A stretch of DNA of 64,000 nucleotides, taken from JAQVEM01 sp964603595 (GTDB lineage: Bacteria; Actinomycetota; Humimicrobiia; Humimicrobiales; Humimicrobiaceae). How positions within the stretch are numbered: the stretch's first letter is position 1; each line of letters opens with the position of its first letter. Below the pieces are notes generated by a model. That model was not told the origin of the DNA. It ran no database searches and worked only from the letters and a program-made list of their open reading frames with translations. Positions 36,684 through 45,685 of the stretch are shown in pieces. Position numbers and translations under genes: made by a program. The DNA is taken from the NCBI GenBank assembly GCA_964603595.1, contig CAZRVN010000007.1:1-64000 (forward strand), written 5' to 3'.

Positions 36684-37619
36684 TCAGATTAAATTATATA
36701 TATCCCTGGCAACAAAAAATCCAAGGGTGATTATGAAATTAACAAGTGAAACCGGTATCAAAAATTTCCAGTTAATCCTTACCATAAGCTTATAACTATC
36801 TACCCTTCCAGTTATTTTATCTAGTAATAATAACATTATAAAAATGAAATAAAACTTTAAAGCAAGCATTATCTCTCCCCTTACAATATAAAAGCTCTGC
36901 CAGCCGCCAAGATACATTATATTTAAAATCACTATCAAGAAAAAAATTATCATGTAAATTGCAATTTTATCAATAACTCTCCCCAGCCCTTTTCCCTCTT
37001 TGCCCGTATCTATCGCAGCCGACAGGTAGCTTTTCCTATTTATTCCCAGTATCTTTAACTGGAAAAACATAGATACGAAAAATGTCAGTCCCCCTACCGG
37101 CTGCAGGATTATATTCCAGCATTCATACTGGGAATTTACCATCTCTTTTAAACTCAATGTTTTATTCACGAGAACAACGCTTATACTGCTTAATAAAAGA
37201 GGGATGATAAATGAGAGCTGGATTAATAATTTTTTACAATTCTCACTGAATATTTCATTATGAGAAGACCTGCTTGAATTAAGAAGCATCATTATTACAA
37301 GTGCAATATAAAAAGTAAACGAAATTAAAAGACTATAGTCTTCTTCTACCATAACCAGGCTACCGGTTATGGGAACTGCGCTCCACATTAAAAAAGAAAT
37401 TATAAAGATAAAAAAAGTCCAGATATTTACCCTATTATCCATGGATAAAAATTTAATAAATCTGATCATGGGGAAACCTGCACTTGCAACTCTGGTTACT
37501 CTATATCCTCTTCTTATTTCCATCCGGGCTGCGAATTTATTGCCTATGTACTCGCATATATACAGATTTATTGCCAGGATTATAACGATATAAAAAATTT
37601 TTTTCAGTATAACTAACAT
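36684..37619 (-). CDS. NuoH-like membrane subunit
   Basis: 311 residues with about eight membrane helices. The NuoH loop-1 fingerprint (ARxxxRxGPxRxG) appears degraded as FAARMEIRRGYRVTRVASAG near 28-47. The later acidic quinone-cavity loops with conserved Glu are not obvious; the aligned stretch reads ILGINRKSYLSAAIDTGKEGKG. Gene order and topology support it as the H subunit linking the peripheral arm to the membrane. Confidence 0.72.
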   Translation of the reverse strand: MLVILKKIFYIVIILAINLYICEYIGNKFAARMEIRRGYRVTRVASAGFPMIRFIKFLSMDNRVNIWTFFIFIISFLMWSAVPITGSLVMVEEDYSLLISFTFYIALVIMMLLNSSRSSHNEIFSENCKKLLIQLSFIIPLLLSSISVVLVNKTLSLKEMVNSQYECWNIILQPVGGLTFFVSMFFQLKILGINRKSYLSAAIDTGKEGKGLGRVIDKIAIYMIIFFLIVILNIMYLGGWQSFYIVRGEIMLALKFYFIFIMLLLLDKITGRVDSYKLMVRINWKFLIPVSLVNFIITLGFFVARDIYNLI

Positions 37620-37632
37620 AATACTCCAAGTT

Positions 37633-39138
37633 TTATTTTCCTGTACTCATTATCTCCCCCGGGCTAATATCCAGGCTCATTAAAATTATATCAATATCTT
37701 CTAAATTATTACCCTTAAGTATTTGCCCGCTTAAAATAAGACTATTAAGTGAAGGTCCCATCACTATCATTGATCTCACCCTTTTCCTGCCAACCTCCAT
37801 ATAAATTTTAAAAATACCGTGCGGGCACTCAATACTATATGAAATCATTCCCGGTTGAAACTCCAGATGCAGCATATTTATCTTCTTTATATGCTCCCCC
37901 TCTGGAAATTTACCAATCATTTGATTTATTAATTTTAATGATTGAAAAATCTCACTGAATCTGATTGAAACCCTGTCAAGGCAATCTCCCTTTCTTCCAA
38001 CAGGTATCTTGAATGATAAATCTTTATAAGAAATAAAATCTCTGTCCCTGCGCAAATCATACCTGGCACCCGAAGCCCTCAGGTTCGGCCCGCTTACCCC
38101 GTACTCCAGGGCAAGTTCCTTTGAAATCACGCCCGTGTCCTTTAATCTTTCAATCACCGTAAAATCACTAGTAACCATTTTCTCAATTACCCTTATATTT
38201 TTAAATAAAACAGGGAGGGCTTTCCTTATACTCACCAGTATCTCTATATTTATATCTTCTTTCACTCCTCCTATCCTTATAAAATTAGGATTAATTCTTG
38301 AACCTGTAATTGTTTCCATAATCCTTAGAACTCTCTCCCTTTCCAGAAGGGAAAGGTTAAAAGCAATATCAAGCTGTAGGATATTGCATATATTTGAAAT
38401 AAAATAAATGTGATTTGAAATTCTACTTAACTCGCATAATAACATCCTTATGTATCTTGCTCTATCTGTCAATTTTAATTGTAGTAATCCTTCAAATGCA
38501 CCGCACAGGCAAACTTCCGGGAATATACCTGCTTTCCAATCAAACCTGCTTGCATAGGAAATAAGATTATAAATCTCCATATCTTTATAATACCCGCCAT
38601 CAACAACCCTGCTTACATCTATATTTATATTGGCTTCTTTAATTACATCACCGTCAGCATAAATATCCAGTTCAAAACAATCCAGACCATCCAGTATTCC
38701 GGGAGGGATCCTAATATCAGGATTACTAACATCTTCCCTAGCCCTGCGCTGGTAAAATCCCGCAGCTTTATAGAATTTTTTTAAAATATCTATAATTTTA
38801 AAGTAGTCCTTTTCTGCCTCCTTACTTGATATTTTGGTTCTTAATAAAACTGAGAACCCATTTACAGTTGAACTGAGGTCTGCAATCATAAAAATTTTAT
38901 TATCCCTCTTATAAGTGGCCACACTTTGAAAACTATTTACTTTCAGTTCAGGATTTTCCTTTAATTCTTTTACCACATCATGGAAATTATCACTGCTTAC
39001 TTCTACCAATAAATCAAGACCGGCCTTAAAAACGCCAATAACTTTATCTTTTAGAATAAATCCGAGATTTCTTTCCGTCTCTTCCATAAATACAGATTTT
39101 GCGGAAGGATAAATTTTACTGTAAATATCATCAAACAT
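37633..39138 (-). CDS. NuoC-NuoD fusion subunit
   Basis: 501 residues: NuoC-like N-terminus (about 1-150) fused to NuoD-like C-terminus. The D part carries DRARYIRMLLCELSRISNHI, RIGGVKEDI, SGPNLRASGARYDLRRD and ends SLDISPGEIM. No L1 or L2 CxxC nickel ligands, so it is not a hydrogenase. The quinone-contact His (HPxTHG loop) and Tyr (DRLDY) of NuoD are replaced by RIPPG and SRFDW. This suggests an altered or absent quinone site. Confidence 0.8.
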   Translation of the reverse strand: MFDDIYSKIYPSAKSVFMEETERNLGFILKDKVIGVFKAGLDLLVEVSSDNFHDVVKELKENPELKVNSFQSVATYKRDNKIFMIADLSSTVNGFSVLLRTKISSKEAEKDYFKIIDILKKFYKAAGFYQRRAREDVSNPDIRIPPGILDGLDCFELDIYADGDVIKEANINIDVSRVVDGGYYKDMEIYNLISYASRFDWKAGIFPEVCLCGAFEGLLQLKLTDRARYIRMLLCELSRISNHIYFISNICNILQLDIAFNLSLLERERVLRIMETITGSRINPNFIRIGGVKEDINIEILVSIRKALPVLFKNIRVIEKMVTSDFTVIERLKDTGVISKELALEYGVSGPNLRASGARYDLRRDRDFISYKDLSFKIPVGRKGDCLDRVSIRFSEIFQSLKLINQMIGKFPEGEHIKKINMLHLEFQPGMISYSIECPHGIFKIYMEVGRKRVRSMIVMGPSLNSLILSGQILKGNNLEDIDIILMSLDISPGEIMSTGK

Positions 39139-39174
39139 ATGGATATAAATATTAAAGTTTTTATTTATCTTATA

Positions 39175-39561
39175 TTATTTTTTATTTAATAACCTTAAAA
39201 CTGCATACATAAATGCCTCAGGTCTGGGAGGGCACCCCGGGACATACATAATTATCTTCGCTCTGCTTCTGAACCAGCTTAAAAGCTGGCTATCCGGACT
39301 AAATAAATTTCTATTCAGCACGCAGCTCCCAACCGCAATTATTCCTTTCGGCTGGTTCATTCTTTCATAAATATCAAGGACTCTGATTATCCCCTTTTTA
39401 TTATAAAATCCCTGCATAACCAATAAATCCGCATTCTCGGCAGTACTAACAAAGTTGACTCCAAATCTCTGAATATCATATAAAGCACCCTGAACTGCAA
39501 ATATCTCCTGCTTGCAGCACCCAGAACCTGTTACAAGTATATTTAAATTACTTCCAAACAT
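39175..39561 (-). CDS. NuoB-like subunit (N2 cluster)
   Basis: 128 residues. All four N2-cluster cysteines are present: adjacent pair in GSGCCKQE, then AVGSC and PGCPPRPEA. The protein is shorter than classical NuoB and resembles the compact small subunits of group 4 hydrogenase-type complexes. It should receive electrons from the I-like subunit. Order A-B-CD is that of complex I. Confidence 0.85.
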   Translation of the reverse strand: MFGSNLNILVTGSGCCKQEIFAVQGALYDIQRFGVNFVSTAENADLLVMQGFYNKKGIIRVLDIYERMNQPKGIIAVGSCVLNRNLFSPDSQLLSWFRSRAKIIMYVPGCPPRPEAFMYAVLRLLNKK

Positions 39562-39580
39562 ATACAGATTTACATGACTA

Positions 39581-39985
39581 TTAATTAATAATTTTTGACC
39601 TTACCAGATAAATTGCCATTAATATAAGATATAATAATACCCCTGCAATTAAATATATATTTAAATTAATTGAAGGCCTGATACTATAATTCAATACAGC
39701 AAGAGCGAGAATTATAAAAACAATAATGTTTATAAATACTATTCCAAGTATAAACGCGTTTTTTTTAAGGTATGGGTTTTTTTTATAATTATTTACATTA
39801 ACATTATCTGACCTGCCAATTTCTTTCTTTCCCATCTCAATTCCTGCATCTTTTTCCTCCATATTTCTGCGTGCTAAAATGCTTGACATCAAAAAAAGGA
39901 TAGCAAATGCAGATGCCAGAATAATAATAAAGATTGTAAAAGTTACAATGTTATTAATATAAGCAGCAATAGACTCTTCAGGCAT
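39581..39985 (-). CDS. NuoA-like subunit
   Basis: 134 residues with three membrane helices (about 12-33, 73-96, 105-127), matching NuoA topology. The acidic residues of NuoA helix 2 are not evident; the segment reads AFILGIVFINIIVFIILALAVL, and PYECG is replaced by DAGIEMG. First gene of the operon; identity depends on size, topology and order before the B-like gene. Confidence 0.6.
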   Translation of the reverse strand: MPEESIAAYINNIVTFTIFIIILASAFAILFLMSSILARRNMEEKDAGIEMGKKEIGRSDNVNVNNYKKNPYLKKNAFILGIVFINIIVFIILALAVLNYSIRPSINLNIYLIAGVLLYLILMAIYLVRSKIIN

Positions 39986-40123
39986 TATAGTACCTTGTTT
40001 CTATGATTTCTATTTTTATACTTTTGAGCTTAAACTTTATCACAATTAAAATTCTACTTCAATTAATAAAGCTGCAAAATTTATCATTTATTTTTTTTAA
40101 TAAAATATAATATAATAGCTATA

Positions 40124-41227
40124 ATGAGATTTAAAAAAACGCCAAATGATAATAAAACTTTAAGGAATATCGGGATATTTTCCTGGTCTATAATTGGACT
40201 GCTACTAATCATCGCACTTCTTTTTTATGTAATATACCAGATAAGGATAGCAATTATACCTTTAATTATAGCAGCAGCCATCGCCTATCTTCTAAGCCCA
40301 TTCGTAATTCTTCTTCAAAAAAAAATGAGGAAAATATTTGCAGTTGCTATAACCTATGTTGTTTTTATCGGGATTATCTTTACCATATTCTTCTTCGTTA
40401 TACCTATAATAATTGACCAGTTTAAAACCTTTATAAATGAACTCCCTTCATATATACAAAACCTTACCAATTTTATAAATGATTTTCTAAAAAACAGTAT
40501 TCTGATTAAAAATGCTGAAAATTTAATTGGAAAAGAAATAATACCTGAGGATACCGTAAGTATTACGCAGTATTTCATAAACAGAATTAATTTAGAAGAA
40601 ATTGATATATTTCAAGGGGCTACCACACTTGGTAAATCTGTGCTTAATATAGTTCTCTATTTTATAATAGGACCTCTCCTGGGAATATATCTTCTCATCC
40701 ATGCAGATAAGATAAAGACTACTTTCATGAGTATTGTTCCCAAGAAATTTAAGAAGCATACCATTGTTATTCTTGATAAAATTAATAAGGTTGCTGGCAG
40801 ATACGTCAGGGGTCAGATACTTGTATCCGTTATTGTTGCAATCCTGTGTACCATTGCACTTCTTGTTTTAAAGGTTGACTTTGCAATTCTTCTCGGGTTT
40901 ATAGCAGGTATTCTCAATATCATACCGCTTCTTGGGCCCATTATTGGAGCCGTGCCTGCTGCTCTTGCCGCTCTTTTTATTTCGCCGGTAAAAGCCCTTA
41001 TTGTAATTTTGCTATTTATTGCCATTCAGCAAATAGATAATTATGTTATTTCCCCAAACATAATGAAATACCAGGTAGGGGTTCATCCCGGTATTATAAT
41101 TCTTTCATTAATGGTAGGTGGTGCACTCCTGGGTATCTGGGGTCTTATAATCGCCGTGCCCACCGTTGCTGCACTGCAGGAAATATTAAGATATTTTCTT
41201 CTGGAAAGAAACCACATAGCACCATGA
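40124..41227 (+). CDS. AI-2E family transporter (PerM/YdiK-like)
   Basis: 367 residues with eight predicted membrane helices. The family's C-terminal signatures are present: GFIAGILNIIPLLGPIIGAVPAAL, IQQIDNYVISPNIM and GIWGLIIAVPTVAALQEIL. Members export autoinducer-2 or exchange sodium and protons; substrate cannot be told. A TATAAT-like element lies 15 bp before the ATG. Confidence 0.9.
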   Translation: MRFKKTPNDNKTLRNIGIFSWSIIGLLLIIALLFYVIYQIRIAIIPLIIAAAIAYLLSPFVILLQKKMRKIFAVAITYVVFIGIIFTIFFFVIPIIIDQFKTFINELPSYIQNLTNFINDFLKNSILIKNAENLIGKEIIPEDTVSITQYFINRINLEEIDIFQGATTLGKSVLNIVLYFIIGPLLGIYLLIHADKIKTTFMSIVPKKFKKHTIVILDKINKVAGRYVRGQILVSVIVAILCTIALLVLKVDFAILLGFIAGILNIIPLLGPIIGAVPAALAALFISPVKALIVILLFIAIQQIDNYVISPNIMKYQVGVHPGIIILSLMVGGALLGIWGLIIAVPTVAALQEILRYFLLERNHIAP

Positions 41228-41347
41228 CATATCTCTTTCAACCGCCCGGGACTTTCTTATTCTAATCCCTTGCTGCTACCAGAATAACTTCCATAGCTAC
41301 GCAAGGAGCTTTAGATTATCTGTTATTTTTAAAAGGATTTAAGATAT

Positions 41348-42010
41348 TTACAAATAACCAATTCTCTTTATAAGTTCCCGGTTATTTTTATCCTGAATTT
41401 CTTTAACCTCATCTTTATTAAGACCGGAACCGAGGCCAACTTTCTCCTGCATGCCAGGTTTGAATAAATCATCCAGGTTATGTGCATCACTGTTTATTAA
41501 GAACTTTGCACCTGCTTCCCTGCCCACGCTTGCCACTACTCCATTGGTAAGACTGTGTCCTGAACGGTAGGTAATTTCTATAAAAACCCCATTCTTTACA
41601 GCAAGCTTTGCCTCTTCTAATTTTAGAAATCCCGGGTGGGCCAGAATATCAGTATATTCTGACTTGACCGCTTCCAGATTGGTACCAGGTTCCACGTCTT
41701 CTGCGATGGTTTCGCCGTGTACCACAACTATCTTTGCTCCCAGCTCCTTTGCAGCTTTAGCCATATCATTTATACTTTTAGAAGGTATATTTGTTAATTC
41801 TACACCTGGAATAACTTTTATATCCCAGTATTTTTCTGCAAGCTCGCAGTCCTTTTTTATTCTTGGTATTATAAAATCCAGATTAGAGTAACTTGCATGG
41901 TCAGTTACGGCTATATAACCGTAACCTGAAACAGATGCAAACCTTATAAGTTCTATAGGGCTGTGAACGCCGTCTGATAAAAATGTATGGGTGTGAAAAT
42001 CGTATATCAT
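41348..42010 (-). CDS. PHP-domain phosphoesterase
   Basis: 220 residues. Metal-binding motifs of the PHP fold: DFHTHTFLSDG near the start, VTDHASYSN, PGVELT, VVHGE, ILAHPG and INSDAHN near the end. Similar to YcdX/histidinol-phosphatase-like families. AAGGAAGGG precedes the ATG. The substrate is not known. Confidence 0.88.
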   Translation of the reverse strand: MIYDFHTHTFLSDGVHSPIELIRFASVSGYGYIAVTDHASYSNLDFIIPRIKKDCELAEKYWDIKVIPGVELTNIPSKSINDMAKAAKELGAKIVVVHGETIAEDVEPGTNLEAVKSEYTDILAHPGFLKLEEAKLAVKNGVFIEITYRSGHSLTNGVVASVGREAGAKFLINSDAHNLDDLFKPGMQEKVGLGSGLNKDEVKEIQDKNNRELIKRIGYL

Positions 42011-42191
42011 TAATAACCCTTCCTTAAAATAATTCTTAAATATCCAGTTCCTTTGAAATCTTTACTTATAACTTATTAAAATTCTACCAATATTATAAAT
42101 ATAAAACTATAATTTTAATAATAATTTTGCAATATCAACCAGTTCAAACAATTGACCATTAAAAAATTTTAAATAATAATTTACATAACGA

Positions 42192-42206
42192 AAGGAGAGA
42201 AAAATA
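42192..42206 (+). promoter_or_regulatory. Shine-Dalgarno leader with AUA start of DUF2085 gene
   Basis: AAGGAG (42192-42197), six bases, then ATA (42204-42206). The same 17-nt string, covering the Shine-Dalgarno, spacer, ATA and first two bases of the next codon, occurs at 43886-43902 before nadE. The frame has no ATG, GTG, TTG or CTG between the upstream stop (42186) and the conserved CHQL codons. Confidence 0.7.
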
Positions 42207-42887
42207 TCAATAATTAATTCTTTAGTAGAAACAATAGGTTTTTCAGTATGTCATCAATTATCAATAAGAAGTCTTGATATCGGTAACGTTACAATGCCGG
42301 TATGTGCAAGATGCTGCGGTTTTTATACAGGAATTTTTATAACAACAATCATTTTATTTATAATGTTTAGGAAAAAAGAAAGTGACCTCCCGCCAAAATA
42401 CATTCTGCTAATACTTGCTATTTTTTTCTCATCCTTCGTAATTGATGGAATAGCATCAAACTTTGGTATTTATAACACAAATAACAACCTGCGTTTCATA
42501 ACCGGTGTTCTCTCTGGCTCTTCAATTATAATCATCATCTATCCTGTCTTTGCTTTTCAGTATTATAGAGATGCAAAAGCAGAAAAATTATTTAAGTCCC
42601 TTATTAAATTTATTATTTATATAGTAATAATTATCGCTTTTATTATAGCCACACTCCTGCGGCTTGACTTTCTTGGTTATTTTTACTATTACTTTACAGC
42701 ATTCTCAGTTCTATTTACTTTCTATTTTATAAACCTCACAGTATTACTGCTGGTCCCGCCATTTTCAAAAAAAGCAAACGGGCTTATAAGCAAATATCTA
42801 ATCCTGCCTTCTATACTCTCCATTACCCTTTCATCAATAGAATTATTTGGTGCTTACTGGTTCCATAGAATTGTAAACTTTATCTAA
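42204..42887 (+). CDS. DUF2085 membrane protein, AUA start
   Basis: 227 residues if started at ATA 42204. DUF2085 motifs C16-H-Q-L and C34-A-R-C-C-G lie at the N-terminus, followed by five membrane helices. The first ATG (42294) falls between these motifs and would remove CHQL, so the true start must be upstream, where only AUA or AUU codons exist. The AUA at 42204 has ideal spacing from AAGGAG. The family is of unknown function; paired Cys may bind metal or form a disulfide. Confidence 0.8.
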   Translation: MSIINSLVETIGFSVCHQLSIRSLDIGNVTMPVCARCCGFYTGIFITTIILFIMFRKKESDLPPKYILLILAIFFSSFVIDGIASNFGIYNTNNNLRFITGVLSGSSIIIIIYPVFAFQYYRDAKAEKLFKSLIKFIIYIVIIIAFIIATLLRLDFLGYFYYYFTAFSVLFTFYFINLTVLLLVPPFSKKANGLISKYLILPSILSITLSSIELFGAYWFHRIVNFI

Positions 42888-42925
42888 TCCAGGATTATAA
42901 TAATAAAAGACCTGAAGGAGGTTAT

Positions 42926-43516
42926 TTAAAAAAGGTTTATAAAGCCGTAATTATAATAAATTAAAATACTTGTAACAGTTGAAATCCCCACCCCTAAAAT
43001 TACCTGGTTTATTGTATGTTTTTTTATTCTTACTCTCGCCCATCCTATTACAGGAATAAGAGGCACCATAAGCAACATCCATTTGCCAAATAAAACATTA
43101 AGTGTAATAACTATAAATGTTATCCAGCTAATATGAAGGCTTATTTTCCAGAAATAGGTAATTATGGTAAAGATAACAGTAGAAGCTACGCTCACCGCAA
43201 ATATAGATTTTAAAAATAAAGGCCCGTTCATAACATATAGAATAACCAGGCACATTGTGTAACTGGCAAAAGATACCAACAGTGGTTTTATTCTGTCCTC
43301 TTTTTTGGGTATATGCATATCATCTATCTCTTTTCTTCTATACAACAAACTCACATAAAGATAGGGTATCACCGTTCCAAATAACAAGCAGATAAAAGCC
43401 CAGATTATTGCTTCTACCCTGTTATCTACAATCATTAAACAGATAACCAGGAAAATTGGTATAGAAATAACTGACCCATCAAAAACATATGATATTGCTT
43501 TTGCAACCTTATTCAC
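42926..43516 (-). CDS. PAP2-like membrane phosphatase
   Basis: 196 residues with six membrane helices. The sequences KKEDRIKPL, SLHISW and GWARVRIKKHTINQVILG match in order the three phosphatase motifs of type 2 phosphatidic-acid phosphatases, but the middle motif lacks the usual SGH and the last Asp is Gln. It may be a catalytically altered member. Convergent with the DUF2085 gene. Confidence 0.7.
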   Translation of the reverse strand: MNKVAKAISYVFDGSVISIPIFLVICLMIVDNRVEAIIWAFICLLFGTVIPYLYVSLLYRRKEIDDMHIPKKEDRIKPLLVSFASYTMCLVILYVMNGPLFLKSIFAVSVASTVIFTIITYFWKISLHISWITFIVITLNVLFGKWMLLMVPLIPVIGWARVRIKKHTINQVILGVGISTVTSILIYYNYGFINLF

Positions 43517-43897
43517 AGCGTTTTCCTCTTTTTAACTTTAATGATAAAAAATACCCTGTTTAAAAACCCTTTAATATCCATTTATATTATATTAGAATAG
43601 GCCAAATTTTAACATATTATATCCAATGTTTTATTCCTGACCTTTTTTATAATTTTGGCATACCTCTTTAAAACTTATACAATAAATACCCTTTATATTT
43701 AAAGTGGGTATATAAAATGCATCTTTTAAATAATATAATAATATTATGTAAAAAAGTATAAATCTAATTAAAAAAGCTTAACTTTAATATAAAAAGTGAA
43801 TTAAATAATCAAAAAAGTTTATAATTGTAATTAAAAATAATCAGGTTATAGTTTAAAATAACGGTTTCTGATATTTTTAAGAGATAAGGAGAGAAAA
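43517..43897. promoter_or_regulatory. Upstream region of nadE
   Basis: AT-rich gap of 381 bp between divergent genes. On the plus strand TTGGCA (43655-43660), 17 bp, TACAAT (43678-43683) form a promoter about 210 bp before the nadE start, leaving a long leader. AAGGAG at 43886-43891 is the ribosome site. No conserved RNA fold was recognised in the leader; a 14-codon ATG frame at 43716 is not convincing. Confidence 0.5.
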
Positions 43898-45661
43898 ATA
43901 TCTTCCTTAAGAATATATCTGGCACAAATAAACCCTACAGTGGGAGACATAAAAGGAAATTATAATATAATCGCCTTTCATATAGGGGAGGCAAAAAGAT
44001 ACTGCTCTGACTTAGTGGTCTTCCCTGAGCTCTCCATTACAGGATACCCTCCCGAAGACCTGCTTTCTAAAAATTCTTTCATCAGCGAAAATATTGAATA
44101 TATAAACAGGCTTAAAAAGCTAACTTCAAATATCATTGTTATTGCTGGATTCGCTAACAAAAAAAATAATGGAATTTATAATTCTGCAGCAGTAATCTAT
44201 AAAAACCAGATTAAATCCATATATAACAAACAATTCCTTCCGAACTACTCTGTTTTTGACGAGGAGAGATACTTTAAAAAAGGCCTCAATTCATATATTT
44301 TTAAAATGCGTGATGCTATCTTTGGAATAAACATCTGTGAAGATATATTCCATCCTGAAGGCCCTGCAAGAATTCAATCAATCCTGGGAGAAGCAAACCT
44401 TATAATAAATATATCTGCATCCCCCTACCATACAGGAAAAACTAAAGAAAGAATAAAAGTACTGGCTGATACAGCAATCAGCAACAGGGTAAATATTGCA
44501 TATTTAAATATGGTTGGCAGCCAGGATGAGCTTGTATTTGATGGTAACAGTTTAATAATAAATGAAAAAGGGAAAATTCTGGCCTGTGCAAAATCTTTTA
44601 CAGAGGATGTTTTAATATATAACTTTGAAAGTGAAAAAATAAAATCCTTAAAAAATAATTATAGAAGACAAATTGAAAATGATAAGGTAAAGCTTCTAAA
44701 AAAATACAGTCCTCCGGCATTGATTGATTTAAGATATAAGCCGGATTATAAAAATAAAAAATTCTTAAAATATAAAAATACCGGTAGCGGCTCCCGCCGT
44801 ATTATAACTACCGAAGAAGAAATACTTAAGGCACTTATCCTGGGCACAGGAGATTATGTAAGGAAAAACAGTTTTGAAAAAGTTGTTATTGCCATAAGCG
44901 GTGGAATAGATTCTGCACTTACTGCCGTTATAGCTACTCTTGCCCTTGGAAAAGAAAATGTTAACGGGCTGCTTATGCCTTCTCTCTACTCTTCCAGGGG
45001 CAGTATTGATGATTCCATTAAATTATGCACTAATCTTGGTATTGGATACATTACTATTCCTATCACTGATATATACAAGAGTTATCTTAAAAATTTAAAT
45101 AAGATATTTAACAGTTCTGAAATCAATGTAACCAAGGAAAACCTGCAGGCACGCATAAGGGGAAATATAATCATGGCCCTTGCCAATGAGAATTGCTGGA
45201 TGGTATTATCCACGGGAAATAAAAGTGAAATAAGCGTAGGATACTGTACTCTTTACGGTGATATGGCAGGTGGCTTCTCCCCTATTAAAGATGTATACAA
45301 GACAATGGTTTATAGAATATGCAAATTTATAAATAAAAAGCACCATAATATAATACCGGATAGTATTCTTACCAAAGTCCCCTCTGCCGAACTTAAACCA
45401 GACCAGAAAGACGAAGACACGCTACCCCCTTACAAAATACTTGATCCCATACTTAAATCATATATAGAAGATGATTTTGGCTTCAACTCAATAGTAAAAA
45501 AGGGATTTGACGAAAATACTGTAAGGAAAATAATAAATATGGTAGATTCAAGCGAATATAAAAGAAGGCAGGGCTCTCCGGGTATTAAAATAACGCCAAG
45601 GGCGTTTGGCAGGGATAGAAGATATCCTATCACCAATAAATTCAGGTTAGATTTAATTTAA
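43898..45661 (+). CDS. nadE: Glutamine-dependent NAD+ synthetase, AUA start
   Basis: 587 residues from ATA 43898. The N-terminal nitrilase glutaminase domain starts RIYLAQINPTVGD and has the Glu-Lys-Cys triad: E44 in FPELSITGYPPED, Lys in YNKQFLPNY, Cys in GINICEDIF. The C-terminal synthetase domain has AISGGIDSALTAV (P-loop) and STGNKSEISVGY. The first conventional start is GTG 43940, which deletes the first strand of the domain and lies 48 bp after the ribosome site; no ATG, GTG or TTG exists upstream in frame. AUA with AAGGAG six bases ahead is therefore preferred. The next gene is the GlnR-like regulator. Confidence 0.9.
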   Translation: MSSLRIYLAQINPTVGDIKGNYNIIAFHIGEAKRYCSDLVVFPELSITGYPPEDLLSKNSFISENIEYINRLKKLTSNIIVIAGFANKKNNGIYNSAAVIYKNQIKSIYNKQFLPNYSVFDEERYFKKGLNSYIFKMRDAIFGINICEDIFHPEGPARIQSILGEANLIINISASPYHTGKTKERIKVLADTAISNRVNIAYLNMVGSQDELVFDGNSLIINEKGKILACAKSFTEDVLIYNFESEKIKSLKNNYRRQIENDKVKLLKKYSPPALIDLRYKPDYKNKKFLKYKNTGSGSRRIITTEEEILKALILGTGDYVRKNSFEKVVIAISGGIDSALTAVIATLALGKENVNGLLMPSLYSSRGSIDDSIKLCTNLGIGYITIPITDIYKSYLKNLNKIFNSSEINVTKENLQARIRGNIIMALANENCWMVLSTGNKSEISVGYCTLYGDMAGGFSPIKDVYKTMVYRICKFINKKHHNIIPDSILTKVPSAELKPDQKDEDTLPPYKILDPILKSYIEDDFGFNSIVKKGFDENTVRKIINMVDSSEYKRRQGSPGIKITPRAFGRDRRYPITNKFRLDLI

Positions 45662-45685
45662 AAATTAAAATTAAAAATTAAAAAT

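Noticed and set aside
37633..39138. Possible group 4 [NiFe] hydrogenase large subunit
   Set aside because: Cysteines in VCLCG lie about ten residues after the L1 position and there is no C-terminal CxxC, so nickel cannot be bound in the usual way.
43716..43761. 14-codon leader peptide before nadE
   Set aside because: No repeated codon type, no terminator/antiterminator and a weak ribosome site.
45655..45685. AAAATTAAA short tandem repeat between nadE and the GlnR-like gene
   Set aside because: Low-complexity AT spacer of 24 bp; no sign of function beyond spacing.
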